From the NCBI RefSeq assembly GCF_950295315.1, contig NC_080175.1:67864302-67928301 (forward strand): a DNA stretch of 64,000 bases, in the 5' to 3' direction. A program made the position numbers and the translations under genes. Under the pieces are notes generated by a model. It saw only the letters and a list, made by a program, of their open reading frames with translations. It did no database searches and was not told the origin of the DNA. This stretch comes from Erinaceus europaeus (Eukaryota > Chordata > Mammalia > Eulipotyphla > Erinaceidae). Shown piece by piece: positions 44,656 through 55,835 of the stretch; position 1 is the first letter of the stretch; each line of letters opens with the position of its first letter.

Positions 44656-44984
44656 GGGAGACAGAAGCTCAGAGAACAGGGCAACAACTACCAGAAGGTG
44701 ATTTCAGGGTATCTGTCCTGGGTATTTATATAAACTCTTGGACCTTAGCATCTAGTTGGAAGATACTGGGTGGGTGGAGACTTTGCCTCAGGTTATACTG
44801 ATTAAGATAGTGAGGATTAAGGAATTCACGGATCCTCTCACAAATGGCGATTATTTCCAACATTTAGTGGATTTAGTAGATGTTAATTTGAAATTACATA
44901 TATCATACGTCTATCCATAAGAAATCTACATACACACAGTCATCTCATTTTTTATAGTACTGATTTTTAAAAATTTATTTTAAT
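44656..44984. other. Unique, no gene seen
   Basis: Flank upstream of the UBE2C retrocopy. Confidence 0.45.
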
Positions 44985-45128
44985 TTTATTATTTATTTTA
45001 ATTTTATTTTTGTATTAATTTGATAGAGACAGAAATTGTGGGGGTGGGGAGATAGCTTGCGAGAACTGACAGACACCAGCAGCACCATTTCACTGCTTGT
45101 GAAGCTTCCCCCTGCAAGTGGAGACTGG
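44985..45128 (-). mobile_element. SINE B, head missing
   Basis: CAGCAGCACCATTTCACTGC, TTCCCCCTGCAAGTGG. Confidence 0.75.
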
Positions 45129-45274
45129 GAAGCTAGTAGCATTTTTTTTTTAGTGAGCCACTGAATCTATAGATTTTGAGCCAGGATAACCACTAAGCCT
45201 AGGTGCTGTAACAGAGCAATTCCTGTTATTCCTGCTAAGTGCTGTTCTAAACACAACATCACTTCTACAAATGT

Positions 45275-45550
45275 ATTTATTTGCCACCAGGGTTATCGCT
45301 GTGTCTTTGTGCCTGCGCAATGAATCTATCACTCCCAGTAGCCATTCTGCTTTCTTTTTTTTTCTCTGTTACAGATAGAGAGAAGTTGCGAAGGAAGAGG
45401 AGGAGACAGAGGGAGAAAAAGAGACACCTGCAGCCCTGCTTTGCTGCTCATGAAGCTTCCCCCACCACCACCGCCCTCTGGTGGGGACAGGAGACTTGAG
45501 CTGGGTCCTTGCACTTGGTAATATGTTCTGGGTATACCCCTGCCTAGCCC
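45275..45550 (-). mobile_element. SINE A/B with 3' extension
   Basis: CACCAGGGTTATCGCTGTGTC, CCTGCAGCCCTGCTTTGC. An extra CCACCACCACCGCC interrupts the body. Confidence 0.85.
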
Positions 45551-46160
45551 CATTCCCACAAACTTCTTAACTGTAGTTACTTTAGGAAGCATACAAAGTT
45601 AAAATGAAATGAACTTGATGAACATCTACTTCCCTTATTCTGGGCCACCAAGCCTTGGGTTACAAAAGGGGAGGCTGTGGGGTTCAGCCTGTAGATTCTG
45701 TGTACCGGGTGTTTTGTTTCTAGATCCACACCTCCCCCCTCAACTCCCAGTTCTCTATCCTGTAATGAACCCAGAGTGACTGGTCAAGATGGTCTCTGCT
45801 CTGCAAAGTCATGTGTTTCAATTTTCTAGATTCTACCCAAGAATTTAACCATACTGTAACTGTATTTTTACCTCTTTACTTATTTGAATAAGCCCTCTAG
45901 AAGATTCTGATAGGTGCTTGAGAGCCACTGAGGTAGGTTATGTTTACCTGTGTAAGGAAAGTCATTGTTCAACCCTCTGCCCTCCCTCCCTCCCTCCCTC
46001 CCTCCCTCCCTCCTTCTACTCTGAAGTGACTGTCTTCAGATCCATGGGTCTTGGGCTGGCAGTCCAGTGGAATGTTCATGAAACTGTTCAAAACTCAAAG
46101 CACAGTCTTCTACTAGAGCCATTTAGTCAGAATCTCAATTTATGGAATCACTAACCACCA
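45551..46160. other. Unique with (CCCT)n
   Basis: CCCT repeat at 45983-46013; degraded SINE scraps at 46160-46310. Confidence 0.5.
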
Positions 46161-46442
46161 GTTCAAAATGACGGGGAAAAAAGTGCCACCTGTGGTAAGG
46201 GGGGGTGGTTTGAACCTGGGTCACACACGTGCAGAGCACCGCACTATTTTGTCAACCTTCTCTTTTAAGAGCAGAGTTCTAGCCACTATGCCACCTCCCA
46301 GGCCATAGTAGATGGTTTTTAAAAGCCATGTGACTGAGATCACTAGTTTTGCCTTAGCACCCTTTCTGGGGTGTTTGATGGTGAGACTCTCTTCCTTAAC
46401 TTTCAGGTCCCCCTCCCACATCCCCTCCCCAGCAAGGCCTTT

Positions 46443-46444
46443 GT

Positions 46445-46504
<60 letters not shown>
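46443..46504. repeat. (TG)n microsatellite
   Basis: Perfect TG run of about 30 units. Confidence 0.98.
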
Positions 46505-46506
<2 letters not shown>

Positions 46507-46760
46507 GCTGGCCTGTAGGGAGGCTGCACTGTGTTGCCCCCAGAAGGACAGCCTGTGTGTCTGCCTGGCTCTGGGCTCTGTGCCCATTCCTGGACATGCC
46601 AGGCACAGTGTGCCTTCAGGAAAGAGCTGTTTCCCACTCAGTAGTTCAGACTCCACTCCATCCAGGCCACCAGCTGTGTATCAAATGCCAGCTGTACGTA
46701 AAGCACTCTTGGGAAAGAAAAATAAACTTCAGTTGTTATATGTTAAAAAAAAAAAAAAAA
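46505..46760 (+). pseudogene. Possible retroposed 3'UTR with poly(A)
   Basis: Unique sequence ends with AATAAA (46721-46726), 18 bases of spacer and an A17 run, the layout of a reverse-transcribed mRNA end. No coding match and no target duplication recognised. Confidence 0.35.
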
Positions 46761-46765
46761 AGTCC

Positions 46766-47050
46766 TGGGAGTCGGGCGGTAGCACAGTGGGTTAAGTGCA
46801 CGTGGTGCAAAGCAGAAGGACCAGCAGAAGGATCCCAGTTCAAGCTCCCAGCTCCCCACCTGCAGGGGAGTCGCTTCACAAGCAGTGAAGCAGTTCTGCA
46901 GGTGTCTATCTTTCTCTCCCTTCTCTGTCTTCCCCTCCCCTCTCCATTTCTCTCTGTCCTAACAACGACTACATCAATAACAACAACAATAACTATAGTA
47001 ATAAAACAACAAGGGCAACAAAAGGGAATAAATAAACATTAAAAAAAAAA
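46766..47050 (+). mobile_element. SINE A
   Basis: GGGAGTCGGGCGGTAGCACAG, CAACAACAATAACTATAG tail. Inserted right after a poly(A). Confidence 0.93.
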
Positions 47051-47224
47051 GCCCCAACTGTAATAAAAAGCAACTGACCGAAGCAAGAGCGCACACCAGC
47101 TCAACATGGGGAATTTTGAGACCCCAGCAGCCATTTGCCATAACTCTAGGTAGCTGAACACTGGGAACAGACAGGATTTCTTGATGGTATTGATGTGATG
47201 GAGGTGTGTGTGTGTATGTCGGGG

Positions 47225-47390
47225 GGGGGGGTCTGCATGTGTCTCTTTCTGCCTTTCTTATCTCCTCCCCTCTTTCAATTTCTCTCTGTCCTAGCACATA
47301 AATTAGGGGGAAAAAAGGGGGGAGTGGCTTCCAGGAGCAGTGTCTTTGTAGTGTAGGCACTGAGGCCCAGAGATAAACCTGGTGGCAATA
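47225..47390 (+). mobile_element. SINE A 3' part
   Basis: G-run, CTGCATGTGTCTCTTTC, extension GGCACTGAGGCCCAGAG. Confidence 0.7.
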
Positions 47391-47394
47391 ACAT

Positions 47395-47583
47395 TTTTAA
47401 AAAATATTTACTTATTTGGTAGACACAGAGAAATTGAGAGGGGAAGAGGAGATAAGGAGAGAGACATCTTCACCGTTTATGAAATTACCCCCCAACCCCC
47501 CACAGGTGGAGATGAGGGGCTTGAACCTGTGTCATTGATTATGGTAACATATGTTGTAAGCCAAATGTGTCACCACATGGTCC
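47395..47583 (-). mobile_element. SINE B
   Basis: GGGGCTTGAACCTGTGTC and GTGTCACCACATGGTCCC. Confidence 0.8.
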
Positions 47584-47587
47584 CTAG

Positions 47588-47693
47588 TTTCTTGGTTTTG
47601 TGATATAAGCCATTTTCACAGTTGTGAGAGGATACCTCATTGTGATTTTGATTTGCATTTCTCCAACAACAAATAATAGTGAACTTTTTTTTT
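47588..47693 (-). mobile_element. L1 fragment, cut by the gap
   Basis: TCATTGTGATTTTGATTTGC is a standard inverted L1 phrase. Confidence 0.75.
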
Positions 47694-47893
47694 NNNNNNN
47701 NNNNNNNNNNNNNNNNNNNNNNNNNNNNNNNNNNNNNNNNNNNNNNNNNNNNNNNNNNNNNNNNNNNNNNNNNNNNNNNNNNNNNNNNNNNNNNNNNNNN
47801 NNNNNNNNNNNNNNNNNNNNNNNNNNNNNNNNNNNNNNNNNNNNNNNNNNNNNNNNNNNNNNNNNNNNNNNNNNNNNNNNNNNNNNNNNNNNN
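47694..47893. other. Assembly gap, 200 N
   Basis: Exactly 200 undetermined bases between a T-run and a SINE 3' extension. Frames crossing it are meaningless. Confidence 1.
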
Positions 47894-47995
47894 GGCTGCT
47901 GGGATGGTGGATTTGTAGTGCCAAGCCACAGAGACAACCCTGGTGGCAATTAAAATAAATATATATATATAATTATATATACATAAACACACACA

Positions 47996-48029
<34 letters not shown>

Positions 48030-48040
48030 CATATATGGAG
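47894..48040 (+). repeat. SINE 3' extension and (AT)n tract
   Basis: GGTGGATTTGTAGTGCC then a TATA/CATA microsatellite (47955-48040). Confidence 0.8.
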
Positions 48041-48194
48041 AGAAAGACAGAGAACCAACAAAAAGCTTTTGTTTGCAAGAACTTTATTCATTAGTGTTTA
48101 TTATATTAGAAATCAAGACTGAGAACCTATAAGCATACTTATTAACGTATTTGTATTTAATATATGTTGCCTTGTGCCTTATCCTGTGAAAAGA

Positions 48195-48380
48195 GAAATA
48201 GAAAACTGACCCTAAGGGCCTTCTTCATCTCCTCCCTTCCCCTCCCTCTCCAGACTCCTTTGTTTTGATGTAATACACCCTGCCCAGGCCATAGTTCACT
48301 TTGTGTTTTCCCTCCCTGTTCCTATTTATTAAGTCTTCCTTATCAGCATGATCATTCAGTATTTGCCCCCCACCCCACCC
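48195..48380 (-). mobile_element. L1-3 region, inverted
   Basis: TTTTGATGTAATACACCCTG matches the copy near 27540. 48381-48626 is unique. Confidence 0.65.
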
Positions 48381-48627
48381 CAAATGACTTTTTGTTGGTA
48401 GGGCCTAATGAATTTTAGTGGCATTTCTTTACTATCACTGACTTTACAACTTCTCCTGCATCACAATTCCTCATGTGTTAGATGACTTGGAATAGCCAAC
48501 AGACATTGGGGGTCCCATAAAGAGAAAATGGAGCTGGAGGTATATGTAGTTTGGGCCTAGTTAAATATATTTATGCAATTCTTAGTGGCTTCAGCTATTG
48601 CCGGCTGCCTATCTCAGTAGAGAAATA

Positions 48628-48698
48628 TTGGTTTGTCAGAAAAGTCATGATGTATTTGTACATAGAAAAATAGCTCATGACTTTTTCAACAGCCCAGT
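48628..48698. mobile_element. Mariner-like MITE, copy 2
   Basis: TTGGTTTGTCAGAAAAGTCA at the left mirrors TGACTTTTTCAACAGCCCAG at the right around a short centre. TA dinucleotides flank both sides, as expected for a Tc1/mariner insertion. Confidence 0.7.
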
Positions 48699-48830
48699 TA
48701 CTTCCAGAAACTCTCCTACCCAGCCCACACTCTGCTTAAGTGTGAGAGTCTAGATATATCAAATATGAATGGATTGTAATGCACCTGACATCAGTGAGGT
48801 AGTAGGGGAAAACTGAAATTAAAGTGTGGG

Positions 48831-49035
48831 GCTGGGGAACCGGTAATGGCACACCTGGTTGAGCTCACACATTACAATGCACAAGGACCTAGGTTCAAGC
48901 CCCTGATCCCCACATGCAGGGGGAAACTTTCACAAGCAGTGAAGCAGTGCTGAAGGTGTCTCCCTTTCTTCCTATCTCCCCTTTCCCTCTCAACTTCTCT
49001 CTGTCCTATCAAATTAATATTTTAAAAAACAAATA
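48831..49035 (+). mobile_element. SINE B
   Basis: CGGTAATGGCACACCTGG, GGTTCAAGCCCCTGATCCC. Confidence 0.88.
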
Positions 49036-49179
49036 TTCAAAAGAAAATGTGTGGAGATGGAAATAATCTTTTGGAACATTCTCTCAACCCTCAGCTATTT
49101 TACAAATGTAAGCAGAGAATTTTGTTCTCTCAATGATTAATCCTTAACACTGAGGATGACACAACTTTTAGTTTCTCTC

Positions 49180-49342
49180 TCTCTTTTTTTTTATTGGATA
49201 GGACAGAGAGAAATTGAGAGAGGAGGGGAAGACAGAGAGGGGAAAGAGAAACCCTGTGACGCGATCCTCCTTCAGGTGGGGAGCTATGGGCTCGAACCAG
49301 GATTCTTGTGCAGGTCCTTATGGTTTGTACTATATGTGCTTA
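49180..49342 (-). mobile_element. SINE A, shortened
   Basis: TATTGGATAGGACAGAGAG, GGGCTCGAACCAGGATTC. Confidence 0.8.
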
Positions 49343-49344
49343 AC

Positions 49345-49450
49345 TTGACAAAAGATTTTCATGCCTGAGGTTTAGAGATCTCAGGTTCAAACCTGTACCC
49401 AGTACTACCAGCTGTTAAATCTGAGCAGGGCTCTGGTCAGAATAAACAAG
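49345..49450 (+). mobile_element. SINE C
   Basis: TTTTCATGCCTGAGG, CAGGTTCAAACCTGTACC, GAGCAGGGCTCTGGTC. Confidence 0.75.
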
Positions 49451-49459
49451 CAATACTTC

Positions 49460-49622
49460 CTGCCTGGAGAAATAGTTCAACTGATACAGCACTGGACTTG
49501 GCATGCACATAGTTTAACCCCCTGCTCTCCATGGACCAGAGAGGTGCTCTGACTTCTCTACCAGATACGAAGCTCTCTCTCATTCTTGTGTAATAAATAA
49601 AATAAATCTTAAAAAAAAAAAA
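49460..49622 (+). mobile_element. SINE D
   Basis: CCTGGAGAAATAGTTCAACTG, CTTGGCATGCACATAG, A13 tail. Confidence 0.7.
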
Positions 49623-49734
49623 ACCTGGAAGCTATCTGCTGGTAGGAATTATGATGTCTTAAAGATGACTGTAAACTCCTTGCTACTTGTAATAAACAGT
49701 GTAATAATAAACTTGTAATAATCCCTCCTCTTGA

Positions 49735-49866
49735 CTTGGATTAGTAAATGGAGAGAGAGAATTACTGTAGCACCACTCCACTGCTCGTGCAACTTCCCCC
49801 CTACAAGTGGGGACCAGGGGCTTGAACTCAGGTCCTTGTGCACTGTAATGTGCACATTCATCTGGA
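49735..49866 (-). mobile_element. SINE B, partial
   Basis: GGGGCTTGAACTCAGGTCC. 49867-50059 is unique. Confidence 0.75.
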
Positions 49867-50059
49867 CGTTAGTTCTTAGTTCTGTAAGTAGAGTCAAATC
49901 TGATCCATTCAGAAGGAATCCCATTTTGACACTCTGGATTTTTGACCCAAAAATTGCAGTGTTATTTGGCTTTGTGGTTGCTGAGAAACATCAAGCTTGA
50001 AGCTCCTAGTTATTATTGTGTAACTGTGAGTTGACTGAACTCTCACCTTAGTGGATCCT

Positions 50060-50185
50060 GCTGCAGTAGTATTGAGTCTGAGCCAACCCCTGTAGGTGGG
50101 GAGCCTGGGACTGAAACTGGAGTCCTTGTGCAGGTCCTTGTGCTTTGTATTGTGTGCACTTAACCCAGTGTACCACCACTTGGCC
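50060..50185 (-). mobile_element. SINE A/B, partial
   Basis: GTGGGGAGCCTGGGAC, GTGTACCACCACTTGGCCC. Confidence 0.75.
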
Positions 50186-50261
50186 CATGACAGCTGTTTT
50201 TAAACTATTGGCTGAGTGAAGAGCCTCTCCTCCACATGATCTTTCCTCCTGGATTGGAATT

Positions 50262-50690
50262 CTTTATCTTTTCTTTCTTTCTTTCTGTTTCTTTCTTTCT
50301 TCCTGTTTCTTTTTTCTTTCTTTTTTCTTCCTTCCTTCCTTTCTTTCCTTTTTTTCTTCCTTCTTTCTTCCCTCCTTTGCTCCCTCTCTTCCTCCCTTCC
50401 TTCTTTTCATCCTTCCTTCCTTTTCTCTCTCTTCTTTTTTCGACCAGGCTTTTCACTGGAGTCCAGTGCCTGACAAGGAATCCACTGCTACTGGAGGCCA
50501 TTTTTTCTTTTGTTATAGAGAAGTTGAGAAGGGGGAGACAGAGAGGGAGAGAGAAAGAGAGACAGACACCTGCTACCCTGCTTCACTACTTGTGAAACTT
50601 CCTCTTTGCACATGGTGACCAGAAGTTTGGAGACCGGTTCTTGTGCATGGTAACTTGTGTGTTCTCTGGGTGCACCACCACCCAGCCCCT
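50262..50690 (-). mobile_element. SINE A/B with long CT tract
   Basis: The TTTC/TTCC tract spans 50262-50440; then CACTGCTACTGGAGGCC extension and body to GTGCACCACCACCCAGCCCC. Confidence 0.8.
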
Positions 50691-51188
50691 GGATCAGAAT
50701 TCTACAAGCATTGTATCTGGACACCAAGATGGAGCAGTCTGTGTGCACACAAGCAAGTTCCTTAGCATCTCCTAAGAGCCAGAGGTAAGTTACCCAGCAT
50801 TAGTCCACCACCTTCTACTAAGCACAGTCACCACCTGGGCCGGTGGGTAGCAACTCAAGTGGAGGCAATCCTGGAGTCTGAGCCCTCAGCCTGTGGATGC
50901 GGACAGAAAGTGGGTGAGATGGCATTAGCTTCTCCAGTACCCGGAGGCCTTAGTGTGGGAGAAACCTCCACAGATACTTGGATTTGGGACCAGGACTCTA
51001 ACACAGTCATCAGAGACCACAGAACCACCACTCAATGGTGTAAGGCTACTGGGATACTGTCCTGGACAGAAGATAAGGACAGGACTATAGTGGAGAACCT
51101 GGACTACAGAGAAGACTGTAGTAATGAAATGTGGACTGAGTAATGAAATGTGAGGCTGTGAAAGGGTTACCATTGCAGATGGAGCCAT
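50691..51188. other. Unassigned stretch
   Basis: A plus-strand frame of 94 codons (50859-51143) has no recognisable similarity. It could be L1 5' sequence; not called as a gene. Confidence 0.3.
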
Positions 51189-52104
51189 TTTATTTTCCAA
51201 CATGAGTCAAAACAGACGACATTGAATTTGCTCCCCACTGCATTTTCATCTTATAAAATATATTTGTTACTAAAACCCTTCATAAATCTGCCTTCCCCTT
51301 CCAAGGGGAAATAAGCAAGAAGTCAAAAGTTAAAAGGTCATGCACAAAATGGTATAGCCACCAAGAAAATTGTACAAGTCTTCAATTCTTAACACATCTC
51401 TACTGATTATTGAAAACAAATTTACGCTTCTAGCACTTGATTTTTCTTCACATATTAATGTCCATCTTTCACAAACAACATTAAGAAAGATTGTGAACTT
51501 TTTCACAAAATATAATGGCAAAACCAAACCACGACACTAAGAAAAAAAAACAACAAGCAGAGCATCAATTCTCTTTTATAATTACAAAAACTTTGAGAAA
51601 AATAAACTTATCCCAAACCAAACTATCTTCAACATAAACTCTGTAGGCTTCCCGAAGGAGTTCTTGGTGTTCACAGGCTGGCTTAGTTGAATGGCTTTTG
51701 TGCATTGTGATTTGAAATTGCTAGTATTCCAAGAAGAATTTCAATATCATTTGTAGCAAAGGCTGAATGAAGGTTACAGTGCAAGTCATTAGAGGATGTA
51801 GTCACATCTACAAAGTTTTTGTTGAAACTCAAGTATTTCATCAGAACAGTGGTTGATCCTTTTTTTCCCCCTCTTGATTGATTCCCTTTTCATCTAATAA
51901 AGCCCTTTTGAGATCTGAGATTAATTGTCTGTAATTATTTTAGAAGTTGGCTCACAATTTGGGAAGAAATGTCATTTTAAGGAATTCTGGACTTACATGA
52001 TATTTTTCTTTACTTTCTGAGAGGTAGGTAACCTCAAAATAAGGTCTTGTGCTGTTCCCTTCAAATGTGTTACATAAAAAAAAGAAAGAAAAGGGAAAGA
52101 AGGG

Positions 52105-52385
52105 AGTCGGGCAGTAGTGCAGCGGGTTAAGCACACGTGGCGCCAAGTACAAGGACCGGCGAAAGAATCCCGGTTTGAGCCCCCGGCTCCCCACCTGCAG
52201 GGGAGTCGCTTCACAAGCGGTGAAGCAGGTCTTCAGGTGTCTATCTTTCCCTCCCTCACTCTGTCTTCCCCTCCTCTCTCCATTTCTCTCTGTCCTAACA
52301 ACGACGACATCAATAACAACAACGATAGTAACTACAACAACAATGAAAAACAAGGGTAACAAAAGGGAAAATAAATTTTTTAAAA
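52105..52385 (+). mobile_element. SINE A inside the probable NCEH1 3'UTR
   Basis: GGGAGTCGGGCAGTAGTGCAG to CAACAACGATAG, opposite to NCEH1 transcription, so the mRNA would carry its antisense. Confidence 0.93.
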
Positions 52386-52534
52386 AAAGGAAAAGAAATA
52401 GAAATAAGGGAAGGAAAGAATTAAGGAAGGAAAGAAAAATAATATTAAACAAGGAGGATAGGTAACTCAGACTAACAAAAAGGCTTTTGTGTTTGTCATT
52501 GCTAAAGGAATTCACTACCCCAAGCTGACTTTTT

Positions 52535-52650
52535 CAGACAGAAAAAGACAGAGACAGAAAAGCAGCAGGACACCTCAGCATGCTGGCTTCCCCAGGGTGT
52601 TGGGGGCCAGAGCAGGCTCCCTCCCAGGTAAGCTATCTCAACAATCTGAA
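52535..52650 (-). mobile_element. SINE D-like remnant
   Basis: CAGCATGCTGGCTTCCCCAGG, CCCAGGTAAGCTATCTC. Confidence 0.5.
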
Positions 52651-52846
52651 AATCCTAATTTTTAAGAAAAAAAAAAATCTCTAGTGATGCATGGGTCTGA
52701 GTACACAGAATAAGGATACATATATATCCATTTATCTGATTTTAGAGACCCAAGGACAAGGCATCCTAGAGGTTGCAAAATAACTAACCCAAACAGCAAG
52801 TTAATTTATAAGAGTCCTATAGACACAGAGGCAGGCACACATACAT

Positions 52847-52891
52847 AGACACACACACACACACATATTACTATGTGTGTGTGTGTGTGTG
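52847..52891. repeat. (CA)n-loop-(TG)n inverted repeat
   Basis: A CA run is followed by TA, TTAC, TA and a TG run, giving a roughly 19-bp stem with a 4-base loop. Confidence 0.9.
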
Positions 52892-54431
52892 TTTTATATA
52901 TGAAATGCTATTGGTATATATAATAAGACATTCAAAATAAATACCCAAATTTTATTCATTCTTTCATTGTCCAAGGTGGCAGATTCCCACCTTTTAGGCA
53001 AGAGAAAAGGCTCTCCCTTCTTTCACTGGTGATATAGTTACGGTATTGTTACTCGGCCTCACTGTTCTCTGTGCCTTTGAAGGCAGAAAGTATTGGGGGA
53101 GAAGAAGAGGGGCAGGAAGGAGGGCAGAGCCCTCAGTTCAAATCAGACTTGGTGTTTCTTGCTACTTGAGAAATGTCCTCACTGGCAGTGACATCCTTGC
53201 CCAACATTAAGCTTAGTTTTTGTCATTTCTGGAAGCAGACAAAAAGGTGAAGAGGCACCCAGGAACAATGTCTTCCCTTTGCCCAGAAGAACCAAAGCCA
53301 GAGTTCCTCTGACCACAGAGGCAGCTACGAGCAATGCTACTGAGTCAGCGTAGATGACTTCTCTAGGTCCAGTTATACTTACTAATTATGCTCACTGTTA
53401 TGCACATATAAACATCTAAACATTTAGGCCCAGTGTATAGTAGTGTTAGTGATTTTATCACTTTCTAGAAAAGTATATGTAAGAATATAATTTTAGATAG
53501 TTTTTTTAAATGCCATCATTTTTAAGATCCATTATAGATATTATTCAAAAAAACTTCAGTCTAACTACCTATATTAAATAACATTAAAAATGAACAGTAC
53601 ATTATATATACCAAAATAGCCCCGATGTATAGCAGTGTATGTGAAAAAAGTTGAATTTCAAGAACTAAGCTCACCAAAGACATTTCACATGATCTTCAAC
53701 TAATATTAAATACATTTTATTTCCTGACTTTGTCAGATGTATGTGCACAGCTCTTAATAATTTCCATCCAAAGTGTTAATTATGAATTAAGTGGCTCATT
53801 TGCCTCTTTTTACTGGTTCTGTAATGCAATGCCCATTCTAAATCTAAATAAATTTGCTCCCCAAAGATCCCCCCTAAGGAGACAGAATGATGATTTGTTT
53901 TTAAAACCTTAGCAACATACAGATAATCCAGTGCATGCGATCTCTTATTTGCTAGTAATAATAGTGGTAAAAAATAACTTTCAAGTATTATCATCATCCA
54001 AATGGACTTACAGCTAGTTAGCTAACAGAATTAGCACTCTAAAGGAAGACAGTCCTTTGAGAAACTCCTTGCCAGAATGCCTTTGCCAGCATTCCCATAG
54101 GAAACAAAAGCAACCCCCCACAGAGAAGTGAGGGCAGGTGGCACTTGTACTCAGCACCGACTCCAAGGTGCACGCATTTACTGCCTCAAATCCAAAGCAA
54201 ACTCCAGCATGTCAAAAAAGAGCCAGCATTTTCTCAAATCACTAAGGTCGCTGTCTCATCCATAGGTGATAGGACTTCTTGGTGCACTCCAGCCCTCCTT
54301 CCACTTCCCAGCCCTGCTTTTTGTATCTGTGGGCACTGCTAGTTGTTTGGCTAAAAGGAGAAGGACAAAGAGAATGGCCAGTTTTGAGACCCAGATTCAG
54401 TGGCCTTTACACTGAAGTCAGTACATTGCTA

Positions 54432-54474
54432 TATATATATATATATATATGGAGAGAGAGAGAGAGAGAGAGAA
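54432..54474. repeat. (TA)n(GA)n microsatellite
   Basis: Lies about 140 bp past the NCEH1 stop. A G9 run follows at 54541-54549. Confidence 0.95.
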
Positions 54475-54611
54475 ATTAATATCTGGTCTACAGTAGTGAG
54501 AGATTCCGCAGCTCACAAGCAGCAAGGAGAAATTAGTTGGGGGGGGGGAGTGGGGGAGTGCATGTCCTTTCAAAGCAAGAAAGGCTCAACCATTCTAGGA
54601 AGTTTCTCCCT

Positions 54612-55229
54612 TCACAGGTTTTGATCCAGCCACTTGAAGTAACTGTTCCTAGTCCGGATGCCCACAGAAAAGTCAGTGGGCCAGCTGGTGAAGATCATGC
54701 ACCCATGGAAGCCATCCTCGAAGTGGTCGAGGGTCACGTCCACGCCGGCACTCTCCAGGCGCTTGGCGTACATGATGCCGTCGTCCCTGAGGATGTCGTG
54801 CTCGCAGGTGAGGATGTAGGTCTTGGGCAGGTGCCGCAGGACTTTCTGGTCAGCAAGGAGGGGGGCTGAGCGCACATCCAGCAGCTGAGGCATCTCCTGG
54901 AGGATCCTGGCGTTGCCAGAGGCTGGCTGCACTGGCTTGTAGTCCCTGGTGATGGATGTGGGCAAGAGGGAGGTCCAGTTGAGCCGGGCCCGCAGAGCAG
55001 TGGCCTCCTCCACATCCAGGGAGGTGTGGTTGTTGACTATCAAGGCCTCCACGAAGTCCTGGCTGCCTTGCAGGTACTCTACCCAGTACTTGATCATGAC
55101 ATGGCGGGGCAGGATGGGGGTGTTGGCATTCTGCTGGTAGGAGGGGGTGTTGAAGTCCAGGGCTTGCAGAACGGGGTAAACCAAAGCTTGCAGTTTGATT
55201 TTGCTTCTGAGGCTGGGATCTTGATGAAA
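54612..55229 (-). CDS. NCEH1: NCEH1 terminal coding exon (catalytic Asp and His)
   Basis: This exon encodes the last 205 residues and TGA stop of neutral cholesterol ester hydrolase 1 (arylacetamide-deacetylase/HSL-type alpha/beta hydrolase), an ER membrane enzyme that hydrolyses cholesteryl esters and acetyl-monoalkylglycerol ethers. The splice acceptor is a pyrimidine-rich tract ending CAG at 55232-55230, and the exon starts in phase 0 with [10 protein letters not shown]. Visible motifs are [10 protein letters not shown] with the catalytic Asp at codon 54795-54797, and EDGFHGC with the catalytic His at 54705-54707. Counting back from the Ser in the upstream exon gives Ser-Asp 157 and Asp-His 30 residues, exactly the spacing of human Ser191/Asp348/His378, so there is no indel and the protein should end at residue 408 as in human. 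Sequons NHT (270) and NWT (287) are kept, while position 389 is DFS instead of NFS. The frame is fully open. The call is confident; AADAC paralogues fit less well. Confidence 0.96.
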   Translation of the reverse strand, partial: FHQDPSLRSKIKLQALVYPVLQALDFNTPSYQQNANTPILPRHVMIKYWVEYLQGSQDFVEALIVNNHTSLDVEEATALRARLNWTSLLPTSITRDYKPVQPASGNARILQEMPQLLDVRSAPLLADQKVLRHLPKTYILTCEHDILRDDGIMYAKRLESAGVDVTLDHFEDGFHGCMIFTSWPTDFSVGIRTRNSYFKWLDQNL

Positions 55230-55394
55230 CTGGAAGAGAGGAAGCCAACATGCTCCCTGATTAGGCATGACTGTTTTGACAGAAGCCACATCTTATAAAG
55301 TAGCTGAATGTTTACTCCAGATCAATCAATCAATCAATCAGAAGAAGGGTATAAAAGTTAAAATGCTGCCCACAGCGGGGAGGGAGGGCACACT

Positions 55395-55565
55395 GAGGAG
55401 ACAGTGTAAGGGTTATGCAAAAAGAGACTTTCCTGCCTAAGGCTCCAGTCCTAGGTTCAATCCCCAGCATTACCATATGTCACAGATCAACAGTGCTCTG
55501 GTCTCTCTCTCACTCTGTACCTTTCTCTCTGTATCTCTCTTTCATTAAAATAAACATTTTAAAAA
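55395..55565 (+). mobile_element. SINE C
   Basis: GTAAGGGTTATGCAAAAAGAG, CCTAGGTTCAATCCCCAGC. Confidence 0.85.
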
Positions 55566-55612
55566 AATAATTCTAGGTATAGTATTAAGTGATTGAATTT
55601 AAGAGTACTTAC

Positions 55613-55835
55613 CAGGGACCAGGTGGTAGCACACCTGGTTAAGCACACATATTATGTGCACAAGGACGCAGGTTTAAGCCCCTGGTCCCCACCTACAGGG
55701 GGAAGCTTCATGAGTGATGAAGCAGGGTTGCAGGTGTCTCTCTGTCTCTTTCCCTCTCTATCTCTCTCCCCCCTCTTGATTTCTCTCTATCTCTACCCAG
55801 TAATAAATAAATAAATAAATAAATTTAAAAATAAG
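55613..55835 (+). mobile_element. SINE B
   Basis: GACCAGGTGGTAGCACACC, (AATA)n tail. Confidence 0.92.

Larger units (their letters stand above)
51189..54611 (-). other. NCEH1: Probable NCEH1 3'UTR
   Basis: About 3.4 kb of mostly unique sequence follows the NCEH1 stop on the minus strand. Human NCEH1 has a multi-kilobase 3'UTR, so most of this is probably transcribed. A candidate distal polyadenylation signal AATAAA (plus strand TTTATT) lies at 51189-51194; nearer signals exist and the true end cannot be fixed from sequence. Insertions within it are a SINE A, a SINE-like fragment, a CA/TG hairpin and a TA/GA microsatellite, listed separately. Confidence 0.45.

Noticed and set aside
46371..47042. 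223-codon open frame, plus strand
   Set aside because: It is translated from a TG microsatellite, unique non-coding DNA and a SINE A; no protein-like character outside those.
47570..48091. 173-codon frame and its overlapping partners
   Set aside because: Most of the codons are undetermined bases in the 200-N gap.
50859..51143. 94-codon frame near the NCEH1 3' end
   Set aside because: No similarity, splice context or promoter; possibly L1-derived.
51952..52515. 187-codon minus-strand frame
   Set aside because: It is the antisense of a SINE A plus low-complexity flanks in the NCEH1 3'UTR.
54850..55298. Several 60-133-codon frames overlapping NCEH1
   Set aside because: Shadow frames of the NCEH1 terminal exon.
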